From NCBI GenBank assembly GCA_902776435.1, contig CACYQB010000027.1, positions 1 to 39,278 on the forward strand: DNA of 39,278 nt. The letters are read 5' to 3'. Source of the stretch: an uncultured Bacteroidales bacterium. Its GTDB lineage: Bacteria > Bacteroidota > Bacteroidia > Bacteroidales > Muribaculaceae. A program made the translations under genes and the position numbers. Every line of letters begins with the position of its first letter. Position 1 is the stretch's first letter. Of this stretch, positions 8,761 through 16,447 are shown one piece after another. The notes below the pieces were generated by a model. The model saw nothing but the letters and a program-made list of their open reading frames with translations, ran no database searches and had not been told where the DNA came from.

Positions 8761-10620
8761 ATGATTCTCAAACAAGGACAACCCATCGGAAACAGGTGGC
8801 ATGTGGTTTACCTGATCAAGGAAAACCCCTATGCCGAGAGTTATCGCGTCGAGGACGAGAGCGGTAATCCCTACTTCTTGAAGATCTACCGCCTCAAGAA
8901 TACCCCCGAGAAACTCATCGAGAACGGAGAAGTCGCCGAAATCGCCTACAGCCGCCAGCTCAACCACAAGAACATCGTGAGCTACATCGACGACGGCACC
9001 TACAGCGACGAGGCCGGCGAATGCCGGTACCTGATTGCCACCTACTTCAGCGGCGAACTGCTCAGCGAGATGTTGCAGCGCAAAAAGAAAAAGAAACTCG
9101 AGCAGAAAACCGCAGTAAAGATTTTCCTCGAGATGCTGCAGGGTCTGCAGTACCTGCATGAACAGCCGGGCGTGCTGCTGCACAACGACATCAACCCCAC
9201 CAACGTCATGCTCAGCGCCAAGACTGGCGGAGTGGCCGAACTCATCGACATGGGACATATCTCAACCTGCTTTATGGGTAATGCCCCCTTTGATACGGCT
9301 GACTTGGACCCGCGCTATGCGAGTGGGCAGTCATTCCTGGGAAAATATGACGAGCGCAACGACATTTTTGCCGCCACATGCGTGTTCTATACCATGCTCA
9401 CGGGACGCATACCCTGGGACGTGGAGTTCACCCCCGAAATGAGCCGCAAAGAGAAAATCCGCCTTGTGAAACAGGCTCGTAGCGAAAAAGGCGAAATCAA
9501 CGTCGATGATATCGAGGACGAGAAACTGCGCAACGTCATCAAGGCGGGTATGGCATTAGGCTACGTTGACCGTTTCGAGAGCGTTGAGGAGATAATCGAA
9601 GCCCTCATCGCCGACAACGACAGCAAACAAGCCGAAGAACTGCGCTTGAGAATCGCCACCAAACGCGAAGAGAGGACGCAACAACGCCAAGACAGGGACG
9701 ACACCCCGTATGAATCGGGCTCCAGTCGCTCACGTGAAGCCGCCGACAGCATGACCAGCGCCGACGTTGAAATTAAGCGCGGCGGTGGCGGTAACGGCTT
9801 TGCCGACATTGCAGGAATGGATGAATTGAAGGAGATGCTGCACAAGCGCGTCATCCTCATCCTGCAGAACAAGGAGCTGGCCGAGAAATACAAACTGACG
9901 CCTCCCAACGGCATGCTGCTCTACGGCCCTCCGGGCTGCGGCAAGAGTTTCTTTGCCGAGAAATTTGCCGAGGAGACGGGTTTCAACTTCATCCTGGTCA
10001 AGGCGAGCGACCTGGGCTCAATTTACGTCCATGGCTCACAGGGCAAAATCGCTGACTTGTTCAAGAAAGCCGAAGAGAATGCCCCCACGGTACTGTGCTT
10101 CGACGAGTTTGATGCCTTTGTTCCCAACCGCTCCAGTGACAACTCTGGCGGCAACCAGGCGGGCGAGGTCAACGAGTTCCTCTCCCAGTTGAACAACTGC
10201 TCCAAGCGAGGCATCTTTGTCATCGCCACGAGCAACCGCCCCGACAAGGTGGATCCCGCAGTGCTCCGCACAGGACGCATCGACAAGCAGGTCTATGTAC
10301 CCATGCCCGATGAGACAGCACGCAAACTCATGTTTGAGCTCTACCTCAAGGACCGCCCCTGCGGCGAGATTGACTCTGACGCCCTAGCCAAGAAGACCGA
10401 TGGCTACGTCGCCAGCGACATCGCTTATATCGTCAATGAGGCTGCCACGATTGCTGCCTTTAACCGCGAGGACATCACTCAGGACTTGCTCATCAAGACC
10501 ATCGAGGGCATCAAACCCTCCATCGGCAAGGACCTGCTCAAGGAATATGAAGCCATGCGCGACAAGATGGAAGGCATCACACGCACCAACGCCCTGCCCC
10601 GCGTCGGCTTCAACTACTAA
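8761..10620 (+). CDS. Protein kinase-like domain fused to an AAA+ ATPase
   Basis: This 619-residue, apparently cytoplasmic two-part protein has no membrane segment. Residues about 10-285 form a Ser/Thr-kinase-like domain. It has the lysine strand YFLKIYRL (Lys41), a catalytic loop HNDINPTN (Asp143, Asn148; HND for the usual HRD), a metal-binding IDMG (Asp163; DMG for DFG) and a C-lobe stretch DIFAATCVFYTMLTGRIPW. The glycine-rich loop is degenerate. A charged linker (about 290-340) ends in GGGG. Residues about 345-615 are a classic AAA+ module: Walker A GPPGCGKS (389-396), Walker B LCFDEF (Asp448, Glu449), sensor-1 ATSNRPD and an arginine-finger segment LRTGRID. It resembles FtsH/Cdc48-type AAA but lacks a protease domain. 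Remodelling of a target under kinase or pseudokinase control is an inference. The small gene at 10654 is probably co-transcribed. Confidence 0.85.
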   Translation: MILKQGQPIGNRWHVVYLIKENPYAESYRVEDESGNPYFLKIYRLKNTPEKLIENGEVAEIAYSRQLNHKNIVSYIDDGTYSDEAGECRYLIATYFSGELLSEMLQRKKKKKLEQKTAVKIFLEMLQGLQYLHEQPGVLLHNDINPTNVMLSAKTGGVAELIDMGHISTCFMGNAPFDTADLDPRYASGQSFLGKYDERNDIFAATCVFYTMLTGRIPWDVEFTPEMSRKEKIRLVKQARSEKGEINVDDIEDEKLRNVIKAGMALGYVDRFESVEEIIEALIADNDSKQAEELRLRIATKREERTQQRQDRDDTPYESGSSRSREAADSMTSADVEIKRGGGGNGFADIAGMDELKEMLHKRVILILQNKELAEKYKLTPPNGMLLYGPPGCGKSFFAEKFAEETGFNFILVKASDLGSIYVHGSQGKIADLFKKAEENAPTVLCFDEFDAFVPNRSSDNSGGNQAGEVNEFLSQLNNCSKRGIFVIATSNRPDKVDPAVLRTGRIDKQVYVPMPDETARKLMFELYLKDRPCGEIDSDALAKKTDGYVASDIAYIVNEAATIAAFNREDITQDLLIKTIEGIKPSIGKDLLKEYEAMRDKMEGITRTNALPRVGFNY

Positions 10621-10650
10621 AAACTAAGGACTAAGGACTAACAACTAAAA
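10616..10650 (+). repeat. CTAA heptad repeat between the kinase-AAA gene and its partner
   Basis: Five units (ACTAAAA, ACTAAGG, ACTAAGG, ACTAACA, ACTAAAA) begin inside the last codons of the kinase-AAA gene. The TAA stop at 10618-10620 is part of the first unit. Because the period is 7, TAA stops recur in all three frames. Confidence 0.78.
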
Positions 10651-10653
10651 AAT

Positions 10654-11070
10654 ATGGACCTCAACAAATTAATGATTGACTATCTTGCCGAGGAAGGCTT
10701 CCGTCCCCACGAGACCCCCTTCGGCATCGCCTTCAAGAACGAGGGCATAAACTACCTCTTCTTCAAGGATGAGGAGGACGAACAGTACTTCAGGCTCATG
10801 ATGCCGGCCATCTTTGTCGTCACCGAGGACAACGAGGAGACCATCATGCGCGTCATGAACGACGTCAACGGCAATATCAAGGTCGTGAAACTCTACACCA
10901 TGGAAATGGAAGACGAGGACGGCAAAAAGGAAACCAGCGTATGGGTCGCCTTTGAGATCCTGGCCGATACCACACCCGAACTCAAGGATATCGTGCCGCG
11001 CGCTATCAACCTGCTGCAGGGCGCCCGCATCGCGTTCCTCGCCCAACTTGAAGAAGCCGCCGACCATTAA
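10654..11070 (+). CDS. Small acidic protein, possibly YbjN/CesT-chaperone-like
   Basis: This is a 138-residue soluble protein with many Asp and Glu and no signal peptide. The order of elements is an N-terminal helix (LNKLMIDYLAEEGF), beta strands separated by turns (GIAFKNEGINYLFF, YFRLMMPAIF), a helix (NEETIMRVMNDVN), strands (VKLYTMEME, SVWVAFEIL) and a C-terminal helix. That order suits a YbjN or type-III-secretion-chaperone-like fold, but I cannot confirm it by alignment. The position directly after the kinase-AAA gene, separated only by the heptad repeat, suggests it is an adaptor, chaperone or substrate of that protein. Function is unknown. Confidence 0.62.
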   Translation: MDLNKLMIDYLAEEGFRPHETPFGIAFKNEGINYLFFKDEEDEQYFRLMMPAIFVVTEDNEETIMRVMNDVNGNIKVVKLYTMEMEDEDGKKETSVWVAFEILADTTPELKDIVPRAINLLQGARIAFLAQLEEAADH

Positions 11071-11263
11071 ACCCACCGAACAGGATGATTTCCATCAATT
11101 ATTCTGACCGATTTGGCCATTTTTCGACCAAATCGCCAGTTTCATACTCCACATCCTGCTTTTTTCCATAAAATACAATTATTTTTGCATCCGCTTTTCA
11201 TGTAAGTCTAATAACTATTTTGTTCAACATTTTTAATATCAATTTTTAAAACTTAAAAAACAA

Positions 11264-11785
11264 ATGAAGAAGTTCTTTTTTATGAGCATCATGGTGCTCA
11301 TGGCAGCACTCACGTTCACCAGCTGTGGCAGTGACGACAACAAGAAAGATGAGCCCGAACAGCCCAAGGACAAAACCGTTAAGTATGTGATGACGGCTCA
11401 ATTCGATCAGGCACTTCTCGACATCTGTGACATCACCGCTAACTACAAGGATGCAAGTGGCAAGAATGCACAGGAGAAGGTCACTTCCACCACCTGGACC
11501 AAGACCATCAATCCTACCAGCCTTCCCATCCAGATGGGTGTCAACTTTGTATACACTGCGAAAGAAGACAAACTGACTCAGGACAAGTACAGCTTCTCGG
11601 CCGTGTTAACACATGTCGGCCAAGCCTTTGGTGGCACTCCTAGACAGAGCTCTGAGACTCTCATGATGTGCAGTGGACAGACTAAAGAAAGGATTATCGA
11701 ATTATTCAACAAAAGGAGTCAATATACCTACGGCATGTACATTGATACCGATGGCACTATAACCGAAAAAGCTCCCACTTTCTAA
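11264..11785 (+). CDS. Small lipoprotein of unknown function
   Basis: The 173-residue protein has an N-terminal hydrophobic segment ending in the lipobox-type sequence TFTSCGSD, with the lipidated Cys at residue 21. A charged KKDEPEQPKD spacer follows, typical of Bacteroidales lipoproteins exported past the inner membrane. The mature part (about 40-173) looks beta-rich, with no motif I recognise. It is monocistronic: 193 bp of AT-rich leader precedes it and a strong terminator follows at 11831-11866. It shares the secretion pattern, but not the body, of the two lipoproteins that follow on the other strand. Confidence 0.72.
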   Translation: MKKFFFMSIMVLMAALTFTSCGSDDNKKDEPEQPKDKTVKYVMTAQFDQALLDICDITANYKDASGKNAQEKVTSTTWTKTINPTSLPIQMGVNFVYTAKEDKLTQDKYSFSAVLTHVGQAFGGTPRQSSETLMMCSGQTKERIIELFNKRSQYTYGMYIDTDGTITEKAPTF

Positions 11786-11830
11786 ATCGACCTATCTCGA
11801 TTTCACTAAGTGATTTTTTAAGATAACGAA

Positions 11831-11870
11831 TTAGCCCCTGTCGACATTTCTATCGGCAGGGGCTAAATAT
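11831..11870 (+). terminator. Rho-independent terminator after the lipoprotein gene
   Basis: The arms TTAGCCCCTGTCGA and TCGGCAGGGGCTAA (with G-U pairs) enclose CATTTCTA and are followed by ATATTTCATTT. The stem is GC-rich and contains the CCCCTG/CAGGGG core also seen, in variant form, in the next two terminators. Confidence 0.85.
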
Positions 11871-12271
11871 TTCATTTGGTGGATCCTCATCAATGGTGTC
11901 CGTTAAAGACGACCAACAGCGGCCATTAAGGCCGCTTCAAGGGGACGGTTCGGTTTGTAACAAAAGATCAATCTTTTGTTGCTAACGGAACTGTCCCCAC
12001 GTATTAGGCAAGAGAAGAGAGGGAATTCATTATTGACAGGCTTTTGACGGATGCTGAAGTTCGCCTACGACGCACTTTCCACTTGATATGGCTGCCACCA
12101 AGCTGCGCTCATCTTCGATGAACTTGCATGGCGTTTTCCATAAAAATCGAGTCTTCGATCCGACTTGCATCTTCGAGGCAACAGGCAAGCCCATGTTACA
12201 GCAGAAATGCTTATTCGATTCCGATATAGTGAATTATGCCTATGTTGAAAATCTTTACCGGACAACAACAG
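11871..12271. other. Non-coding region with large inverted repeats
   Basis: No credible gene is present. Short open frames on both strands lack start context and family features. The region contains a 7-bp perfect hairpin AGCGGCC/GGCCGCT (11918-11936) and a 28-bp-arm imperfect palindrome at 11941-11998. The rest (12000-12270) looks like eroded sequence. Confidence 0.5.
11941..11998. repeat. Long near-palindrome, 28-bp arms, 2-bp centre
   Basis: The left arm starts GGGGACGGTT and ends CAAAAGAT. The right arm starts ATCTTTTG and ends CTGTCCCC. About 24 of 28 positions are complementary, with two further G-T pairs. The two-base centre makes it a cruciform- or hairpin-forming sequence, not a simple terminator, and no T-run follows. 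Confidence 0.65.
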
Positions 12272-12310
12272 AAAAAAACATGTCCCCACCGACGGACATC
12301 GGCAGGGACA
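12272..12310 (-). terminator. Terminator of the lipocalin-like gene at 12338
   Basis: Read on the minus strand, arms TCGGCAGGGACA and TGTCCCCACCGA fold and are followed by seven U. The arms match those of the terminator at 12914-12953, so the duplicated genes kept related terminators. Confidence 0.8.
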
Positions 12311-12337
12311 CGCTATAATAATAAAGTGTACTACAGA

Positions 12338-12760
12338 TTACAAGTACTCCTCAATGACGCTGTCCTTAACGCGAACAAAAGTAACTGCAACGGGGAACTC
12401 ATCGTAAGTGAGCATCAATTTGTCGCCCTTTACTTCAAAAGTCATAGATTCGGAATAGGTTTTACCGTCCTCAGTGTAATTTACGGTAATCCTATTACCA
12501 GAAACGGTATATGTACCACGCTCAACATCGATGTCGATCTCAGAGTCGTCGGTGTAAATTTCCACTGAATTCCACTGACCGCTCTTGGTGAATTGAACCA
12601 GAGACTCATAGGCACCACCATCCTCATCAATGGCCTTGAGCTGCCAGGTGCCAACGAGGTCAGAACTCTTGGGCTCATCCTTATCATCGCCACATGAAAC
12701 AAAACCAACTGAAACCAAAGTCAGCAACATGACTGACAGGAAATAATAAAGCTTCTTCAT
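12338..12760 (-). CDS. Lipocalin-like lipoprotein (paralogue 1)
   Basis: This 140-residue exported lipoprotein has a hydrophobic leader followed by VGFVSCGDD, with the lipid-anchor Cys near residue 23. The mature region starts LVGTWQL, the opening strand of lipocalin-like domains of small Bacteroidales lipoproteins, followed by FTKSGQW, RGTYTVSGNRITV and FEVKGDKLML. A small beta-barrel binding a hydrophobic or unknown ligand is plausible for the family. The ligand cannot be told from sequence. It is a paralogue of the next gene (shared GTYTVSG, VKGDKLML, VKDSVIE/VEDSVIE). The two genes have separate terminators and are probably transcribed separately. Confidence 0.75.
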   Translation of the reverse strand: MKKLYYFLSVMLLTLVSVGFVSCGDDKDEPKSSDLVGTWQLKAIDEDGGAYESLVQFTKSGQWNSVEIYTDDSEIDIDVERGTYTVSGNRITVNYTEDGKTYSESMTFEVKGDKLMLTYDEFPVAVTFVRVKDSVIEEYL

Positions 12761-12913
12761 AAAAAAAATAAATTGTTAATAAAAAAGTTAATAAATATGT
12801 ATTTATCTCTATTATATATGTTATTATCAACAGGTTTTTAGAGGCAATATCCCATCACTGTATTTAGTGATAAAACTACGTCACAATAGCCAATCATCCA
12901 ACTTCCACACGCT

Positions 12914-12953
12914 AAAAACCGTGTCCCCGCCGACGGATCTCGGCAGGGAGACG
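12914..12953 (-). terminator. Terminator of the lipocalin-like gene at 12962
   Basis: On the minus strand a 14-bp imperfect stem (12 of 14 paired; core TCGGC/GCCGA) is followed by UUUUU. It sits only 9 bp after the gene and is closely similar to the terminator at 12272-12310. Confidence 0.78.
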
Positions 12954-12961
12954 GTATATTG

Positions 12962-13414
12962 TCAGCAAGGATGAGGAACTACATTCAGATAGGGCTCTAT
13001 CACACTGTCCTCCACACGGATGAATGTGGGGTATTCTCCGCCGAGTAACATCAGTTTGTCGCCCTTCACTGAATATTCGCATCCGGAGGGCTCGGCGTAG
13101 CCGTCGTCAGGGTCGAAATCGTAGGTGACTATCAACTTCTTCCCCGATACGGTATATGTTCCGTGATAAACAATAACGCTGGGCCTGCCATAATAATATT
13201 CGGCATGATCTTTCCACACTTGATGAAACTTACCGTCTTTGGTGAATTGATAATACAAATCATAATCATCATATTCTTCATCATCAGGATGATCGTATTG
13301 CCAGGTCCCGACGATGTCAGCAACCTTGGGCTCGTCGTCATCGCCACAAGAGGCTAAACCGACCGAAACCAGGGTCATCAACATGACCATCAATGCAAAA
13401 TAGTACTTCTTCAT
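12962..13414 (-). CDS. Lipocalin-like lipoprotein (paralogue 2)
   Basis: This is a paralogue of the gene at 12338. MKKYYFALMV begins a signal peptide ending SVGLASCGDD. The mature part opens with IVGTWQYD, continues with FTKDGKFHQVW and GTYTVSGKKLIVTYD, and closes with YSVKGDKLMLLGG and VEDSVIEPYL. I chose the Met at 13414 because it gives the standard lipoprotein leader. An upstream in-frame Met would add only four residues (13426). Compared with paralogue 1 it carries an extra acidic and tyrosine-rich insert (DDEEYDDYDLYY). Function is unknown beyond the fold-level similarity. Confidence 0.74.
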   Translation of the reverse strand: MKKYYFALMVMLMTLVSVGLASCGDDDEPKVADIVGTWQYDHPDDEEYDDYDLYYQFTKDGKFHQVWKDHAEYYYGRPSVIVYHGTYTVSGKKLIVTYDFDPDDGYAEPSGCEYSVKGDKLMLLGGEYPTFIRVEDSVIEPYLNVVPHPC

Positions 13415-13545
13415 AGATATAAGCATTTAAACTCAGTTTAATCGGGACTACCCGTAGTTTTATAACGGTTGAGTCAATTCGCGTAATTTGAAATAATAAG
13501 TATGCGGATGCCAATTAGTTCAATTCGCGTAATTCGTAGTTAAAA

Positions 13546-15252
13546 TTATTGCCTCATGTAGGCAGCTTGGTCGGTGGGGTTGAAGGCGCCGATGAATCGT
13601 GCGTGACGTGCCACCTCGGCCTCACCCATGTTGACATAGACCTTGGCGCTGTCCATGAACAGGTCGGGCTCGTTGCTGGCGTCACCGATGAGCAGATAGC
13701 CCATGATGATGTGACCCAGCATCTCGACCAGACGACGGGCGTGGAAGGTGATGTACTCGGGATCCTCCACGGCCTGTACCTTAGCAAATGTCTCCTCATA
13801 GAGGGCGGTCATAGCCTCGAGTTTGGCCTTCATGGGAGCAACAGCCTCACTGTACTCGCGAGCGGCATACTCCTTGATCTGGTTGAGATAAGTTCCCGTG
13901 GTGACGTGGCGGATAGCTGCAACCACCTGCAACTGGGTCGTGCCCTCGTAGATGCTGGTGATGCGGGCATCGCGATAGATGCGCTCACAGGCGTAGTCAC
14001 GCATGAAGCCGCTACCACCGTGAATCTGCACGCAGTCATAGGCGTTCTGGTTGCAGAACTCGCTCGTCATACCCTTGGCCAGCGGGGTGAAGGCGTCGGC
14101 CAGGCGGTTGTAAGCCTTCATCGTCTTGCGCTCCTCGGGGGCGAGGGTGCGCTCGCGGCTGATGGCCTCCAGAGACTTGTACATATCCACAAAGCGGGTG
14201 CACTCATACAACAATGTACGAGAAGCATCCAACTTGGCCTTGATGTTGGCTATCATCTCGCTCACTGCGGGGAAGTTGATGATGGCCTTGCCGAACTGCT
14301 CACGGCTGCGGGCATAGGCGATAGCCTCCTGATAGGCGGCCTCGCTCACGCCTACGCTCTGGGCAGCGATACCCAGACGGGCGCCGTTCATCAGCGACAT
14401 CACATACTTGATGAGACCCAACTTGCGGTCTCCGCACAGCTCGGCCTTGGCATTCTTGAACACGAGCTCGCACGTGGGGCTGCCGTGGATGCCCATTTTG
14501 TCCTCGATGCGGCGCACGGTCATACCGCCGTCACGCTTGTCATAGATGAACATCGACAGACCGCGGCCGTCGCGGGTGCCTTCCTCGCTGCGTGCCAGCA
14601 CGAGCGAGATGTCGCCGTCACCGTTGGTGATGAAGCGCTTCACGCCGTTCAGGCGCCAAGTGCCATCCTCGTCCTGGGTGGCCTTGAGCATTACCGACTG
14701 CAGGTCGCTGCCGGCATCGGGCTCGGTGAGGTCCATGGCCAGCGTCTCGCCCTTGCAGGTGCGGGGCAGAAAACGCTCCTTCTGGTCCTCACTGGCAAAC
14801 TCGTTGATGGTCTCGGCGCAGTCCTGCAGACCCCACACGTTGACGAATCCCGCATCGGCACGGCTGACCATGTCGGCAGCCATGATGTAGGGAATCGACG
14901 ACATGTTCAGGCCACCGTACTGGCGGGGCAAGGTGATGCCCATCAAGCCAGCCTGGTTCAGGGCCTTGAGGTTCTCCTCGGTGCCCTTGGCATAGCGCAC
15001 ACGGCCGTTCTCGTGGTGGGGACCTTCCAGGTCAACATCCTTGGCATTGGGGGCGATGATGTCACCGCACACCTCGCCAATGATGTCCAGCACGCGCTCG
15101 TAGGAGTCCATCGCGTCCTCGAAATCGAGAGGCGCGTAGTCAAATTTCTCGCTCTGGGTATAGTCGCGCTCGCGCAATGCGACGATCTGCTTCATCAACG
15201 GGTGACGCAGGTGGTACTGGAGCGCTTTATTGTCGGTATAAAAGTTAGCCAT
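13546..15252 (-). CDS. Acyl-CoA dehydrogenase family protein
   Basis: This is a 568-residue FAD-dependent acyl-CoA dehydrogenase, catalysing alpha-beta desaturation of an acyl-CoA with electrons passed to ETF. The N-terminal helical domain is followed by the FAD/substrate segment around residues 175-195 (AMDLTEPDAGSDLQ), the beta-domain (WRLNGVKRFITNGD), and the helical C-terminal domain with YARSREQFGKAI and QIHGGSGFMRDY, then RDARITSIYEGTTQLQ. These are standard family signatures. It exceeds the usual ~380 residues through an N-terminal extension and about 100 C-terminal residues, as in other long Bacteroidales homologues. It is last in a minus-strand operon after etfB and etfA, with 90 bp before it, so the ETF partners are encoded together. 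The substrate chain cannot be assigned. Confidence 0.92.
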   Translation of the reverse strand: MANFYTDNKALQYHLRHPLMKQIVALRERDYTQSEKFDYAPLDFEDAMDSYERVLDIIGEVCGDIIAPNAKDVDLEGPHHENGRVRYAKGTEENLKALNQAGLMGITLPRQYGGLNMSSIPYIMAADMVSRADAGFVNVWGLQDCAETINEFASEDQKERFLPRTCKGETLAMDLTEPDAGSDLQSVMLKATQDEDGTWRLNGVKRFITNGDGDISLVLARSEEGTRDGRGLSMFIYDKRDGGMTVRRIEDKMGIHGSPTCELVFKNAKAELCGDRKLGLIKYVMSLMNGARLGIAAQSVGVSEAAYQEAIAYARSREQFGKAIINFPAVSEMIANIKAKLDASRTLLYECTRFVDMYKSLEAISRERTLAPEERKTMKAYNRLADAFTPLAKGMTSEFCNQNAYDCVQIHGGSGFMRDYACERIYRDARITSIYEGTTQLQVVAAIRHVTTGTYLNQIKEYAAREYSEAVAPMKAKLEAMTALYEETFAKVQAVEDPEYITFHARRLVEMLGHIIMGYLLIGDASNEPDLFMDSAKVYVNMGEAEVARHARFIGAFNPTDQAAYMRQ

Positions 15253-15303
15253 TTCTTTATTGAGGTTTTTGGCTTTAGGTTTTATTTTGTAGGCAGTAGA
15301 AGT

Positions 15304-15338
15304 TCTAACACCTAATGCCTAACACCTAAAACCTAACA
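15304..15338 (+). repeat. CCTAANN heptad repeat between etfA and the acyl-CoA dehydrogenase gene
   Basis: Units CCTAATG, CCTAACA, CCTAAAA, CCTAACA repeat with 7-bp period. The flanking genes run on the minus strand but the CTAA form is on the plus strand, as in all other tracts of this window. Confidence 0.7.
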
Positions 15339-15342
15339 GCTG

Positions 15343-16371
15343 TTATTTTGAATTCTTCTTGTAGTGCTTGATAAGGCGGGGAATCACATCCTCGACGCTG
15401 CCCGTGATCACATAGTCGGCAATCGCGTTGATGGGAGCCTCGGGGTCGGTGTTGATGCTGATGATAATAGAGCTCTCGTTCATACCAGCGATGTGCTGGA
15501 TCTGGCCCGAGATACCACAAGCGATGTACAACTTGGGACGAACGGTGACGCCCGTTTGGCCAATCTGACGTTCATGGTCGGTGAAACCGGCATCGACGGC
15601 TGCGCGCGATGCACCCACTTCGCCACCGAGCACGTCGGCGAGTTCATGCAACATCTCAAAGTTCTCCTTGCTGCCCACGCCGTAGCCACCGGCCACGATG
15701 ATGTGGGCACCCTTGATGTTCACCTTGCTCTGCTCAATCTCGCGGTCGATGATTTTCACCACCAGGCTGGCAGGGTCGATATACTTGTCGGGATCGAGGT
15801 TGATGACCTCACCCTTGTAGTTGGCATCAAAGATTTCCTTCTTCATCACGCCCTCGCGCACGGTAGCCATCTGGGGACGGCACTCGGGGTTGACGATGGT
15901 AGCAACGATGTTGCCACCGAATGCGGGACGGATCTGATACAGCAGGTCCTTATACTCCTTACCCTTAGCGGCATCGGTGTGGTCACCGATCTCCAGCGAG
16001 GTACAGTCGGCTGTCAGGCCGCTGTGCAGGCATGAGGAAACACGGGGTCCCAGGTCACGGCCGATGGTGGTAGCGCCCATGAGGCACACCTGCGGCTCTA
16101 TTTCCTTGAACAAGGTGGTCACCACGCTCGAGTGAGGCAGCGACGTGTAGGGGAACAGGCGCTCGTCCTGAACCTTATAGACCACGTCCACGCCGTAGGG
16201 GAACAACTCCTTCTCGATGCCGTCAAGCTTGTCGCCCAGCACCAACGCCTCCAGACGGCAGCCCAGACGGGTGGCCAGCTGGCGGCCCTTGGTCAACAGT
16301 TCGAGACTGACGTCGGCGATACGGCCCTCGTCATACTCGCAATAGACTATCAGATTATTCTTGTCTTCCAT
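15343..16371 (-). CDS. etfA: Electron transfer flavoprotein, alpha subunit
   Basis: EtfA is the FAD-binding subunit of the EtfAB heterodimer, accepting electrons from acyl-CoA dehydrogenase. The N-terminal domain begins NLIVYCEYDEGRI. The C-terminal FAD domain has VAGGYGVGSKENF, GASRAAVDAGF, RQIGQTGVTVRPKLYIACGISGQIQH and SIIISINTDPEAPI, the classical ETF-alpha signature region. I start it at the Met at 16371 (MEDKNN). A longer frame to 16404 would only translate the upstream heptad-repeat DNA. It lies 76 bp after etfB and 90 bp before the dehydrogenase gene, and the three form one operon. Confidence 0.94.
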   Translation of the reverse strand: MEDKNNLIVYCEYDEGRIADVSLELLTKGRQLATRLGCRLEALVLGDKLDGIEKELFPYGVDVVYKVQDERLFPYTSLPHSSVVTTLFKEIEPQVCLMGATTIGRDLGPRVSSCLHSGLTADCTSLEIGDHTDAAKGKEYKDLLYQIRPAFGGNIVATIVNPECRPQMATVREGVMKKEIFDANYKGEVINLDPDKYIDPASLVVKIIDREIEQSKVNIKGAHIIVAGGYGVGSKENFEMLHELADVLGGEVGASRAAVDAGFTDHERQIGQTGVTVRPKLYIACGISGQIQHIAGMNESSIIISINTDPEAPINAIADYVITGSVEDVIPRLIKHYKKNSK

Positions 16372-16386
16372 TATTGTTGTCTTCAA

Positions 16387-16424
16387 TCTAATTTCTCTAA
16401 TCACTAATCTCTAATCACTAATCA
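16387..16424 (+). repeat. NCTAATC heptad repeat between etfB and etfA
   Basis: Alternating units TCTAATC and ACTAATC appear over about five periods on the plus strand. It lies directly upstream of the minus-strand etfA start, so the transcript would carry GATTAGN repeats in its leader. Confidence 0.7.
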
Positions 16425-16447
16425 CAACTTGCCGCCCGGCAAGTTGT

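Noticed and set aside
13549-15315. Long + strand open frame of 588 codons opposite the acyl-CoA dehydrogenase
   Set aside because: The minus strand encodes an unmistakable dehydrogenase; the + frame is a shadow from GC-rich codons.
16371-16404. Longer etfA start at 16404
   Set aside because: The extra residues translate the heptad-repeat leader and are unlike any EtfA N-terminus.
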